From Nanobdellota archaeon (GTDB taxonomy: Archaea > Nanobdellota > Nanobdellia > Woesearchaeales > GCA-2686295): a stretch of DNA of 38,768 nt. A program made the translations under genes and the position numbers. Shown here piece after piece: positions 9,492 through 19,227 of this stretch. Below the pieces are notes generated by a model. The model worked only from the letters and a program-made list of their open reading frames with translations, had not been told where the DNA came from and ran no database searches. The DNA is taken from assembly GCA_018819065.1 (NCBI GenBank), contig JAHJQL010000067.1:1-38768 (forward strand), read 5' to 3'. The stretch's first letter is position 1; the number at the start of each line of letters is the position of its first letter.

Positions 9492-11485
9492 GATTCCTTA
9501 TCTTTATTCTTCTTCTCCCTTTTATCTTTCTTCTTTTCTTCCTTCTCCAAATTTTTCTTTAAAACACCAATCATACCTTCACGGTTTTTAAATCTTAACT
9601 TCCAAGCAAGCCTCTTCTCTTTTAACATCTTGCTCACCCAATTTGCAAACTTATTATTCTCTTTTGTGTGGGATTTAAACTGTTCATCACTAATCTTTTC
9701 AAGAACCCCTAGCAACTCTTTTTTATTTCTTATAGTGTGCTCATCAATGTTTAAGAAGCAGTCGTCAGGGATATATATTTGACCTGAATATTTTATGTGT
9801 ATTCCTCTTTTAAAGAAAGTCGCTCTTGAAAGCTCATTAACTATGACAACTAAAATGATTAATGCAACGATTGCAACTCCAAGAACTAAAAACTCATTTA
9901 ATGCACCTAAGAAGTCAAGCTTGAATAAAAAAGTCTTCTTCAACAGCTCAGAAGAAACAACGTAAGGATTAAACTTAACAGCACTCTTTATCACATCAGA
10001 CATTGATTCAATTGGCAAGATCAAGTTAGATAATAATAATAAGATGCTACCAACAGATATTGAAAGCATAGTTGCTGATTCTTGAGTGCTAGAAATATAT
10101 CCTATAATCATTCCTGTGAATATAAAGATAGTCATAGTGATTAAAATTATAGCTATTGTTAGCAAGTAATTGTCAAATATACGGTTGTCTAGGAAGAAAT
10201 AAGAAAGTCCCAGGATAACAGCTATTTGAACTAGCAGCACTATAAAGCTTGTGAAGTAAGTTGTGACTATGAAGAATTCTTCCTTTGTTGGAGTTGTAAA
10301 ATTCCTAAAAAACGCCTTTGAGCTTTTCTCCATCATAATCAAAGAGCTTGACAGCATTATACCTATAAACATTATCACTAATGTTAGCAAGTAAGGGAAC
10401 ATGAAAACTAGCTGGTTAGATTCTGAGATTATAGGTCTAATCTCAGTTCTTATTGGGCTGACAATGTCTTCTGCAGTTGAAACGTCTAATTTCTCAAGAT
10501 TTGCATTTATGCTTTCAAGCTTGATTTTTAATGCGTCAGAGTCTTTTTTAAGGTTCTCAAGAGCTGTTTTTATAGAATCAAGCTTTGTTATCACTTCTTT
10601 ATTCTTTTTACTACCATCAACTAGCTTAGTTTTTAGAATAGTTATTTTTGCAGTTGCGTTATCTATTAGTTGGTTGAAATTGTCAAGGTTTTCAGGTGTG
10701 TTATTATATATTTGGTTAATGCTTGTTTGAATGCTTGTTAAGCTATTCTTAAAATCAGTTGCTGAAATGTTGCCCAGAGAGTCTGCAAATGTTTGACCCT
10801 CAACAACTGCATCTAAACCTTCAGACTTCAAATCTTTTGCATCACTAAAGATGTCTCCTCCAGCTGTTTTTATATCCTTTAAAGATATATCTTGGCTTGT
10901 GAAGTCTATATCAGAAGATGCTTTTTTTGTATCTTCAATTGACGAACTTATAGTGTTTGCGGCGGATTTCATATTTATAATTGTGAGAATGTTTTCATCT
11001 ACGTCTTGTTTTGTCTTGAGGATTTTTGTAAGCAACACCTGCGTTAAATCCTTACTTATCTCTGTTGTTCTAAACTCAAACTTTTCAGAGATGCTGCCAA
11101 TTATTTGATATACTAAGTTTGTTCTTGAGTAATCAGCGTAAAACACCACGTTGTTAGACTCATTTTTTCCAAGTTCAAAATCTTTTGGAAATATTATGCA
11201 CAGGTGGGTTGATCCTTTTTTAATTTCATCAATGCATAGTTCTTCAGAGCCATACTTTGCAACTAAGTAATTGTTAAGTTTCATCTCGTTTATGAATGAA
11301 TTCGTCAATGAATTATTCGAATCAGGTGTGTAATATCCTATTGATAAAGCGTAAGTAGATGGCTTGTTTAAAGCTAGTCCAACCAGTAGAATTATTAGCA
11401 GCGGTCCAAATATAACTATGAATGCTGAACCTTTAGCCCTTATCAGCAGTTTAAGATTTTTTTTGATTATTTTTGTAAATTTCAT
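9488..11485 (-). CDS. ABC-2 type transporter permease with C-terminal DUF5752-like domain
   Basis: N-terminal TM, large extracytoplasmic coiled region, five or so C-terminal TM helices, then PDDCFLNIDEHTIRNKKELLGVLEKISDEQFKSHTKENNKFANWVSKMLKEKRLA and a Lys/Glu tail. Start MKFTK at 11485 preferred. Confidence 0.75.
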   Translation of the reverse strand: MKFTKIIKKNLKLLIRAKGSAFIVIFGPLLIILLVGLALNKPSTYALSIGYYTPDSNNSLTNSFINEMKLNNYLVAKYGSEELCIDEIKKGSTHLCIIFPKDFELGKNESNNVVFYADYSRTNLVYQIIGSISEKFEFRTTEISKDLTQVLLTKILKTKQDVDENILTIINMKSAANTISSSIEDTKKASSDIDFTSQDISLKDIKTAGGDIFSDAKDLKSEGLDAVVEGQTFADSLGNISATDFKNSLTSIQTSINQIYNNTPENLDNFNQLIDNATAKITILKTKLVDGSKKNKEVITKLDSIKTALENLKKDSDALKIKLESINANLEKLDVSTAEDIVSPIRTEIRPIISESNQLVFMFPYLLTLVIMFIGIMLSSSLIMMEKSSKAFFRNFTTPTKEEFFIVTTYFTSFIVLLVQIAVILGLSYFFLDNRIFDNYLLTIAIILITMTIFIFTGMIIGYISSTQESATMLSISVGSILLLLSNLILPIESMSDVIKSAVKFNPYVVSSELLKKTFLFKLDFLGALNEFLVLGVAIVALIILVVIVNELSRATFFKRGIHIKYSGQIYIPDDCFLNIDEHTIRNKKELLGVLEKISDEQFKSHTKENNKFANWVSKMLKEKRLAWKLRFKNREGMIGVLKKNLEKEEKKKDKREKKNKDKES

Positions 11486-12455
11486 CTTTCTTATCTTTTG
11501 ATAGTGAAACGAATATATCATCTAAAGTAGGTCGACCAATCTTCATATCTATTACTTCTTCTTTGAGATTTTCAAGAATTTGGAATAATTCATGAAACAC
11601 TTTTTGAGGCTTGTCAGTAAACATTACAAGAACAGCGCCTTTTATCTCATGGCTCTTAATTAGTCCTTTTGAAATCTTTGAAAGAATCTTTGAGTAGTTT
11701 CCAGGATAAGTCTCAATGCTGACTTCTTGAATCTTTGAATACTTATTCTTTATAGAATCAGGACTTCCAACATCAACAATTGCTTTGTCCTTTATGATGG
11801 CAATCCTTGAACAGAGATTCTCAAGCTCAGTCAAGTGGTGGCTTGCCAGAATTATAGTCGTTCCTTTCTTGTTAATTTTTTTTATAAGAGTCCATATGTG
11901 TTCTCTGAGGATTGGATCTAAATCAGCAGTTGGCTCGTCAAGAACAAGCACTTCAGGGTCGTGTATTAGTGAGCATGCAATATCAAGTCTCCTCTCCATT
12001 CCACCAGAGAGGTTCTTTGCTAAAAGATTTTCATAATGTTTCAAATCCATTAAGTTTAACAACGTGTCAATATTTGTCTGAAGAGCATCATGAGACAAAT
12101 TGTAAAGTGAGCCGAAGTATTCAAGGTTTTCCCTTAAAGTCAAATCCTTATAAAAAGAGGGCGTCTGAGATGCAAAGCCATATATTTTTTTTACAGCTTG
12201 TTGCTTTTTAAAGACTGAGCGAAAAGTCATGGCTTTTTGAAAGTCTAACAAGTGTTCAAATCTAAAAAGGACGTCTCCATGGTCAGGTCTTAGAAAACCT
12301 ATTATTGTCTGCAAAAGAGTTGTTTTTCCAGAACCACTAGCGCCAATTATTCCAAATATCTCGCCTTTTTTAATCTCAAAACTGATGTTGTCTAAGATTA
12401 TGTGCTCACCATACCTTTTAACAACGTTTTGAATCTTAAAAATTGGCTCAGTCAT
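11451..12455 (-). CDS. ABC transporter ATP-binding protein
   Basis: Walker A GASGSGKTT, signature LSGGMERRLDIA, Walker B VLVLDEPTADLDP. Confidence 0.92.
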   Translation of the reverse strand: MTEPIFKIQNVVKRYGEHIILDNISFEIKKGEIFGIIGASGSGKTTLLQTIIGFLRPDHGDVLFRFEHLLDFQKAMTFRSVFKKQQAVKKIYGFASQTPSFYKDLTLRENLEYFGSLYNLSHDALQTNIDTLLNLMDLKHYENLLAKNLSGGMERRLDIACSLIHDPEVLVLDEPTADLDPILREHIWTLIKKINKKGTTIILASHHLTELENLCSRIAIIKDKAIVDVGSPDSIKNKYSKIQEVSIETYPGNYSKILSKISKGLIKSHEIKGAVLVMFTDKPQKVFHELFQILENLKEEVIDMKIGRPTLDDIFVSLSKDKKDEIYKNNQKKS

Positions 12456-12579
12456 AAATTAACCTCTTTTTTTCCTCTCAATACCAACTTTCATTTAAAA
12501 AATAAGAGTATTTAAATTTAGTGTTTTAAATGACGTAGAATTAATCATTAAATTTATAAATATTAAGCCTGTTCTGTGT

Positions 12580-12938
12580 GTAGTAGGACGGTGATTGACT
12601 TTCGGTTTATAACTGAGGAAAACAAAAACTCCGTGTTTTTGAGCCTCAGTTTGAATAACTGAGGAAAGTCCGCCCACTAATTATGTAGTCACTCTCGGAA
12701 GAGAGATCCTGAAAAGGATGGCAACGGCTCAGAAACGAGACCACCTATGAACAAAAGAATGATGTGGCGAATCAATAGGCGACTGTTGAAAGCTAACCTG
12801 CTGACGGTGTTTTTAGGAATGGATGAAACGGCGAGTCCTGACTTGTGCAAGCCAAAATGGCGCTAAGTAGAATGTCAAGATGGACTGTCTGAAACATTAC
12901 AGAGTCCAACAAAAGGCGGCTTACAACCGTTCTACAAA
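12580..12938 (+). ncRNA. rnpB: RNase P RNA
   Basis: P1 helix GTAGGACGGT (12583-12592) / ACCGTTCTAC (12926-12935); CR-I GAGGAAAGTCCGCCC at 12661; internal ACGGCTCAGAAACGA; P4 partner GGCGGCTTACA at 12915-12925. Confidence 0.9.
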
Positions 12939-12957
12939 TTTAATTTAATGGTGAAAA

Positions 12958-13116
12958 ATGAGTCGAAAAGATAAAATAAGCATGCCTTCTTCAGGTGCAG
13001 GGATAACTAGGTATTTTGACGATTACAAATCAAAGATAGAATTTAAACCAGAATACATTATAGTCTTAGTAATAATAGTTATAATTATAGAAATAATTCT
13101 GCACATGAGTGGTTGA
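12958..13116 (+). CDS. Preprotein translocase Sec61-beta/SecG-like subunit
   Basis: Manual translation: MSRKDKISMPSSGAGITRYFDDYKSKIEFKPEYIIVLVIIVIIIEIILHMSG*. MPSSGAG..RYFD..K..IKPEYVI is the archaeal Sec61-beta signature. Below the ORF-track length cut-off. Confidence 0.88.
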   Translation: MSRKDKISMPSSGAGITRYFDDYKSKIEFKPEYIIVLVIIVIIIEIILHMSG

Positions 13117-13125
13117 GCAAGAAAA

Positions 13126-13464
13126 ATGTTTCCAGGCATAAATCCTCGTCAGATGAAGCAAGCCATGAAAAAAATGGGCTTGCAGCAAACAGAACTTGAT
13201 GTTCTTCAAGTAATCTTTAAAATGAAAGATGTAGACTTGGTAATTGATAATCCTAGCGTTTCAAAAATAAATATGATGGGCCAAGAGACTTACCAAGTCG
13301 TTGGTGAAGTTCGAGAGCAAAAAGCAGATGCAACACCCGAGATTTCTGAAGAAGACATACAAACAGTCGTAGAGCAAGTTGGTTGTTTGGAAAAAGAAGC
13401 CAAAAAAGCGCTAGAAGAGACAAAAGGAGATCTGGCTTTGGCGATAATGAACCTTAAAAATTAA
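13126..13464 (+). CDS. nac: Nascent polypeptide-associated complex protein (alpha-NAC) with C-terminal UBA
   Basis: MFPGINPRQMKQAMKKMGLQQ start, NAC core, UBA-like VEQVGCLEKEAKKALEETKGDLALAIMNL. Confidence 0.9.
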   Translation: MFPGINPRQMKQAMKKMGLQQTELDVLQVIFKMKDVDLVIDNPSVSKINMMGQETYQVVGEVREQKADATPEISEEDIQTVVEQVGCLEKEAKKALEETKGDLALAIMNLKN

Positions 13465-13506
13465 TCACACGATAAGTTTAAATAGTTCTAATAAGTAATA
13501 ATCTTT

Positions 13507-13992
13507 ATGGAGGAGTTTCAGGTTGCAATCGAGGCTGCTAAAAAAAATATACGAATAGCAGACCACATGCTTATAATGACTTTTCCACTCGTAAAAGACC
13601 CAAAATTGTTATTAGCGGTTTTAGAGAATACTTTTTCAGCGTTATCAAACGCAATGTTTTCAATTGTTTATTATGAACGTCTTTTTAAGAGGATACCACA
13701 ACACCGCGACACTTTCGAGTCAAAGTTTAACTTGTTTCAGACTACAATCGTTCCAAGGCATTCAATAAACAAAGAGTATGTTAAGCTCATACAAGAAATA
13801 AGAGAGGTGCTCTTAGATCATAAGAAGAGTCCTGTTGAATTTTCAAGAGGGGATAGGTTTGTGATTTGTTCTGAGAATTACCATGTAAAAACGATAGGTG
13901 TTCCTGAATTAAAAAAACAAATTATGAAGACTAAATTATTTGTTTCAGATATTGAGAGGTTGGTGAGTAAAAATGCTGGAATCTTTAAGTGA
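13507..13992 (+). CDS. Conserved hypothetical helical protein, paralog 1 of tandem pair
   Basis: Intact ORF; ADHMLIMTFPLVKDPKLLLAVLENTFSALSNAMFSIV aligns by eye with the next ORF. Confidence 0.6.
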   Translation: MEEFQVAIEAAKKNIRIADHMLIMTFPLVKDPKLLLAVLENTFSALSNAMFSIVYYERLFKRIPQHRDTFESKFNLFQTTIVPRHSINKEYVKLIQEIREVLLDHKKSPVEFSRGDRFVICSENYHVKTIGVPELKKQIMKTKLFVSDIERLVSKNAGIFK

Positions 13993-14428
13993 TGCAAAGG
14001 AAGAATTAAAACGGGTTGATCACCTAATATATGTTAGTTTAAAATACACCCGGACAGTTGATGTTTTTCTAAACATAATTACTAGAATGATTGATGCATA
14101 TGACTTTTTAATAAATGCGTTGTTGAAATCCGCGTTAGAAAATAAACTAATTGAGCAAATACCAGCGTCTCCAAGAGAAAAGGGTGAGCTCGTAATGGTT
14201 GTCTTTAAAGATGAGGTTGTCAAGGAAAACATAAACCTTTATTTTCTGCTTAGAAAAATGCTTAAATCAAATCCTCAAAGAGAGCATGAATACAGAAGAA
14301 ACGTTACGATGACTACATATATAGATAACCGAAAAGAAATAATGAATATAGATATAGCGACTGATTATTATCATTTTCAGAAAGCATTCGTTGATTACGT
14401 TGAAGGTTTGATTACGAAGAAACCCTAA
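13973..14428 (+). CDS. Conserved hypothetical helical protein, paralog 2 of tandem pair
   Basis: Overlaps the previous ORF by 20 bp; VDHLIYVSLKYTRTVDVFLNIITRMIDAYDFLINALL parallels its N-terminus. Confidence 0.6.
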   Translation: MLESLSDAKEELKRVDHLIYVSLKYTRTVDVFLNIITRMIDAYDFLINALLKSALENKLIEQIPASPREKGELVMVVFKDEVVKENINLYFLLRKMLKSNPQREHEYRRNVTMTTYIDNRKEIMNIDIATDYYHFQKAFVDYVEGLITKKP

Positions 14429-14490
14429 AATACGTTTTTTTAACATCTTCTTTTTTAATTTCTAAAAGAAAAATTTAAAAACAAACACAG

Positions 14491-14506
14491 ATTAACTATA
14501 GTTAAT
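14491..14506. promoter_or_regulatory. 16-bp perfect palindrome ATTAACTATAGTTAAT abutting the start codon
   Basis: Perfect dyad immediately before ATG 14507 and about 15-20 nt after TATA-like aaatttaaaa. Confidence 0.5.
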
Positions 14507-15529
14507 ATGGTTTTGTCAAAAAAAGAACAAGAAAAAGAAGTGTTTCTAGAAGAACTCTTAAACGAGAAGAAAGAAATAGATAATTCTCTCGCTAAAACTC
14601 TGATAAGAGAAGATATTTTATCAAGAATAATAGAAAAAAACCCGCTCAAAAAAGAATTATTGATAAAAAAATACCTCAACAACAAAACAATAAAGAACAC
14701 TCTCGCAAAAATACACCAAGAAGTGATGGATGACTACAGCAAACGACAGACATTTGGACCAGGAACCTTTAGTGGTCTTCAAGGACAACTAAACTGCATA
14801 ATATTAACAAAGAGAGTAATAGAAGAAGAGCTCAAATGGAGCATCTCAGAAGTAATACAGAAAATAAACTATAAAACACTATACAAATACAAGCTAAGAT
14901 GCACAAAGACTTGCTTTACACACCTTCACGAACTAATAATCTCTAGTTATCCAGATGCAAACTTAAAACCTTACTACTTCAAGAAAGCGTCGAATGTGTG
15001 GATTGACAAAAACGGTCAAAAAAACGAGGTGCTTATAAAAGAAGCAATAAGAGAATTCATCAATGTATTAACAAATCCAAAAGGAAAATATAAGTATAAA
15101 TTCAAAGAACTACCAAAATGGGTTAACTATAAACTGTTTAGAATGCCTCTACTTCCACACAATACAAACTTAAGCTATCTCCTAAACTCCTGCTTTGGAA
15201 ACAGTCACATAAAAGCAGTGATGTATACCTATCCAGAGTTAAACTTAAAACCCTATTACTTTTCAAACGTTCCAAACAAGTACTGGTCAGGAGAAGACGG
15301 ACTAAAACATGCAAAAGAACTACTGGTTGAATTAATGGATATATTAACAAATCCAAAGGGAAAATACAAGCTGACAAAAGAAGAAGTGGTGCGAATATTC
15401 AAATTCAAAACGTACGGAAAACCAATTCTACCATACAAAAAAAACCTGAGAGGAATGCTCCAAATAATATTTAAAAATTCTCCATCAGCACCATTCAAAT
15501 TAGTGTTAGCAGAGCAAAACGATGAATGA
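14507..15529 (+). CDS. Uncharacterised repeat protein with about 92-94-aa repeats
   Basis: NLKPYYF and LTNPKGKYK each recur; 15065-15094 and 15341-15370 are near-identical 30-mers offset 276 bp (92 codons). Confidence 0.6.
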   Translation: MVLSKKEQEKEVFLEELLNEKKEIDNSLAKTLIREDILSRIIEKNPLKKELLIKKYLNNKTIKNTLAKIHQEVMDDYSKRQTFGPGTFSGLQGQLNCIILTKRVIEEELKWSISEVIQKINYKTLYKYKLRCTKTCFTHLHELIISSYPDANLKPYYFKKASNVWIDKNGQKNEVLIKEAIREFINVLTNPKGKYKYKFKELPKWVNYKLFRMPLLPHNTNLSYLLNSCFGNSHIKAVMYTYPELNLKPYYFSNVPNKYWSGEDGLKHAKELLVELMDILTNPKGKYKLTKEEVVRIFKFKTYGKPILPYKKNLRGMLQIIFKNSPSAPFKLVLAEQNDE

Positions 15530-16925
15530 AACTCACGACTTCAATTTAAGAAAGCAAGCATTAGACAATAAAAATGTGGTTCGATACAAGTTAAAACTAG
15601 CCGATGGGCTAACAGAGCAGACAATAAGAAGAATCTCATTAGAAAAACAAGAGGCAGAATGGATGTTAAACCACAGGCTTCAATGCTTTGAAATATTTAA
15701 AAAGATGAAACTGCCAAGCTGGGGCCCAAACCTTACAAAACTTGATTTGAACAAGATAACATACTACTTAAGTCCTGACGCAAAAAAAAATTCTAGATCA
15801 TGGGACGAAGTGCCTGCTGACATCAAAAAGACATTTGAAAAACTGGGAATACCAGAAGCAGAACAAAAATCATTAAGCGGAGTAGGTGCACAGTACGAAT
15901 CAGAAGTAGTCTACCACAACCTGCAAAAAGAATTAAGAGCAAAAGGAGTAGTTTTCGAAGACTGTGATGTGGGACTCAAAGAATATCCAGAAATATTCAA
16001 AGAACACTTCATGAAATGTGTACCACCAACACTACACAAATTTGCAGCGCTTCACGGAGCAGTTTGGAGCGGAGGAACATTTCTTTACGTTCCAAAAGGA
16101 GTAAAAGTTGCGCTTCCATTACAAGCATACTTTCGCATGAACGCAAAAAAAGGCGGGCAGTTTGAACACACACTAATAATAGTTGATGAAGGAGCAGAAG
16201 TCCAATACATAGAAGGGTGCAGCGCTCCACAATACACACAAAACTCACTACACGCCGGGTGTGTTGAAATATACATTAAAAAAGGTGCAAGAGCAAAATA
16301 CAGCTCAGTTGAGAACTGGAGCAAAAACACGTATAATCTAAACACAAAAAGAGCAATAGTAGAAGAAGACGGGGTAATTGAGTGGATTGGAGGAAACCTT
16401 GGAAGCGGAGTAACAATGCTATACCCAACATCAATTTTGAAGGGAAGAAACGCAAGAGCAGAACATCTAGGAATAGCATATGCAGGCAAAGGACAAAACC
16501 AAGACGTAGGCTCAAAAGTATATCACTTAGCACCAAACACCAGCTCAATTATTAAGTCAAAAAGCATAAGCAAAGATGGCGGAATGACAACTTATAGAGG
16601 AGTGTTGCAAATATCAAAAGCAGCCACAAACTCTAAATCAGCCGTTCAATGCGACGCACTCATGATGGATAATATTTCAAAATCAGACACAATACCATAC
16701 ATAGATGTGAAAAATAAAGAAGTAGACTTAGGACACGAAGCAACAGTTGGAAAAATAAGTCAAGAACAAATATTCTATCTTATGAGTAGAGGGCTTACAG
16801 AAGAACAAGCAATAAAAATGATAGTGTCAGGATTCATAGAGCCAATAGTAAAACAACTACCCCTCGAATACGCAATTGAGATGAACAGACTAATAGAATT
16901 AGAGATGGAAGGAAGCCTTGGATGA
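15522..16925 (+). CDS. sufB: Fe-S cluster assembly protein SufB
   Basis: SGVGAQYESEVVYHNL, GGTFLYVPKGVKVALPLQAYFRMN, ENWSKNTYNLNTKRA, DLGHEATVGKI. Confidence 0.96.
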   Translation: MNETHDFNLRKQALDNKNVVRYKLKLADGLTEQTIRRISLEKQEAEWMLNHRLQCFEIFKKMKLPSWGPNLTKLDLNKITYYLSPDAKKNSRSWDEVPADIKKTFEKLGIPEAEQKSLSGVGAQYESEVVYHNLQKELRAKGVVFEDCDVGLKEYPEIFKEHFMKCVPPTLHKFAALHGAVWSGGTFLYVPKGVKVALPLQAYFRMNAKKGGQFEHTLIIVDEGAEVQYIEGCSAPQYTQNSLHAGCVEIYIKKGARAKYSSVENWSKNTYNLNTKRAIVEEDGVIEWIGGNLGSGVTMLYPTSILKGRNARAEHLGIAYAGKGQNQDVGSKVYHLAPNTSSIIKSKSISKDGGMTTYRGVLQISKAATNSKSAVQCDALMMDNISKSDTIPYIDVKNKEVDLGHEATVGKISQEQIFYLMSRGLTEEQAIKMIVSGFIEPIVKQLPLEYAIEMNRLIELEMEGSLG

Positions 16926-18016
16926 AAAAGATGAGACAAAACCTACAAGCAATAGAGCACAAAGCTTTGCAAAAAGATAATAAAACAACCATTCATTACG
17001 GGCTAACAATAAATATAGACATAAATGATTTCAACATCGAAAACATTTCATTAAAAGAAAACATTGCAGAGATTAACATAAGCACTCCAAAAGAAGTCAA
17101 AATAACAGACGTCAAAAAAACAAGAGTGCAATTCAAAGAAGAATTTGAAAATTCTTTTAACAAATTTCACAAAGAAAACTCAGCTCAGATAACAAAAATA
17201 GTTGTTCCAAAAAATCACATAATCAAAGAACCAATAACTATACATACAAACACAGTTTCGAAAAATACACTTCAAGAATTCTTTTTTGAAATTGAAGAAA
17301 ATACAGAAGTGACAATAATTGATGTTTTATCCGACCAAACAAAAGAGGACGGTTACAACAGCCGATTAATCAACATACTTGCAAAAAAAGGATCAAAAGT
17401 CAATTATTTCTGCATACAAAAATTGAATGATAAAAAAGTTCATTACGAAAAAAAAGTTTTCATAGCAAGAGAATCAGCAAAGATTAATATAAAAGAATTT
17501 TCTATAGGAAGCAAAGTATCAATCTCAGAAACAAAAACAATTCTTGAAGGACAAGGAGCCAGCGCAAAAGTTCAAAACAACTTTTTTTCATCACAAAAAC
17601 AACAATTTGACATCAAAGCAGAAGCAATACACAAAGCCAAAAACACTTATTCAGAACTATTAGGAAAAGGAGTAATAAAGGATTCATCAAAATCATTATA
17701 CAGAGGAAATATTCACATACAAGAAAACGCCCACAACTCAGAAGGATTTCAAAAATCAAAACTGTTGCTAATAGATAAAGATGCACAAGCAGATGCAATA
17801 CCACAACTATTAATAGACAACAACGAAGTGAAATGCAGCCATGCAGTGGCGATTGGTCGAATAAATTCTGACAAAATATTTTACTTCATGACTAGAGGGA
17901 TAAGTGAAGAAGAAGCAAAAAGAGAAATAATAAGAGGATTTTTTGAATCAACACTCGACGGTCTTGATGAGCAATCGGCAGATATATTAAGAGAAGAAAT
18001 TAAGAGGAAAACTTGA
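16922..18016 (+). CDS. sufD: Fe-S cluster assembly SufD-like protein
   Basis: SufBD family C-terminal core (YRGNIHIQENAHNSEGFQKSKLLLID..A.A.PQLLIDNNEVKCSHAVAIGRI), ATGA overlap with sufB. Confidence 0.9.
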   Translation: MKKMRQNLQAIEHKALQKDNKTTIHYGLTINIDINDFNIENISLKENIAEINISTPKEVKITDVKKTRVQFKEEFENSFNKFHKENSAQITKIVVPKNHIIKEPITIHTNTVSKNTLQEFFFEIEENTEVTIIDVLSDQTKEDGYNSRLINILAKKGSKVNYFCIQKLNDKKVHYEKKVFIARESAKINIKEFSIGSKVSISETKTILEGQGASAKVQNNFFSSQKQQFDIKAEAIHKAKNTYSELLGKGVIKDSSKSLYRGNIHIQENAHNSEGFQKSKLLLIDKDAQADAIPQLLIDNNEVKCSHAVAIGRINSDKIFYFMTRGISEEEAKREIIRGFFESTLDGLDEQSADILREEIKRKT

Positions 18017-19227
18017 ACATGGATGTCAAAAGAATAAGAGAAGATTTTCCAATACTAAAACGAGAGATTAAAGGAAATAAACTAGTATACTTAGATAACG
18101 CTGCAACAACCCAAAAGCCATCTCAAGTCATAAACGCGATAAAAGACTACTACGAGAATTATAATTCAAACATACACAGAGGAATACATAAGATGAGCGA
18201 AGAAGCAACGATTGCATATGAAGAAGCACATAAAAAAGTTTCAAAATTCATAGGCTCAAAATTTGAAGAAACAATATTTACAAAAGGAACAACAGAGTCA
18301 TTAAATCTCTTAGCAAGTATCTTAAAAAATAAAATTAAGAGGGGGGATGAGATTGTCCTTACACAAATGGAACATCACAGCAACATAGTTCCCTGGCAAC
18401 AACTAGCAAAAGAAAAAGGCGCGAAAATAAAATATATAGAAGTTAACTCTGATGGAACGCTAAAAACAGAGCAGTTTTCACAAATTATAACAAGCAAAAC
18501 CAAGATAGTTTCAGCAGTTCACATGTCAAACGTCTTAGGAACAATAAACCAAATCAAAGAACTTGGAAAGATAGCTCATGAGAATAAGTCATTATTCATA
18601 ATAGATGCGGCGCAAAGCATTCCACACATGACTGTGGATGTCAAGAAGATTAACTGCGACTTCTTAGCGTTTTCAGCACACAAAATGCTGGGACCAACAG
18701 GCATAGGTGGATTATATGGGAAAAAAGAATTATTAGAAGAACTACCTCCTTTTCAAACAGGCGGAGACATGATAAGGCAAGTTACATTCAAAGAAGCAGT
18801 TTGGAACGACCTTCCGTGGAAGTATGAAGCAGGAACACCAAACATAGCGGGTGGAATAGGATTTGGAGCAGCCATTGATTACCTAAAAAAGATTGGTTTA
18901 GAAAACATTCAAGAACACGAAGAAAAACTCATCAGAAAAACATTCAAGACTCTTGAAAGAATTAACGGAGTAGAAATTTACGGACCAAGAATAAACAGAG
19001 GAGCAGTATTTTCTTTTAACATAAAAGGAATACACTCACACGACTTAGCATCACTTCTAGATGATTATGGAATAGCTGTAAGGGCAGGACATCACTGTGC
19101 AATGCCACTTATGCAAACTATGAACATACATTCATCAGTAAGAGCATCTTTTTACTTGTACAACACAGAAGAAGAAGTAGAAAAACTCGCAGAAGGACTC
19201 AAAAAAGCTTCAAAAATATTTGCATAA
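18013..19227 (+). CDS. sufS: Cysteine desulfurase SufS
   Basis: YLDNAATTQKP, NIHRGIHKMSEEAT, SAHKMLGPTGIGGLYGK, RAGHHCAMPLM. Confidence 0.95.
   Translation: MNMDVKRIREDFPILKREIKGNKLVYLDNAATTQKPSQVINAIKDYYENYNSNIHRGIHKMSEEATIAYEEAHKKVSKFIGSKFEETIFTKGTTESLNLLASILKNKIKRGDEIVLTQMEHHSNIVPWQQLAKEKGAKIKYIEVNSDGTLKTEQFSQIITSKTKIVSAVHMSNVLGTINQIKELGKIAHENKSLFIIDAAQSIPHMTVDVKKINCDFLAFSAHKMLGPTGIGGLYGKKELLEELPPFQTGGDMIRQVTFKEAVWNDLPWKYEAGTPNIAGGIGFGAAIDYLKKIGLENIQEHEEKLIRKTFKTLERINGVEIYGPRINRGAVFSFNIKGIHSHDLASLLDDYGIAVRAGHHCAMPLMQTMNIHSSVRASFYLYNTEEEVEKLAEGLKKASKIFA

Noticed and set aside
12495-12677. 60-aa minus ORF overlapping rnpB
   Set aside because: Antisense to the RNase P RNA and its upstream region; no protein motifs.
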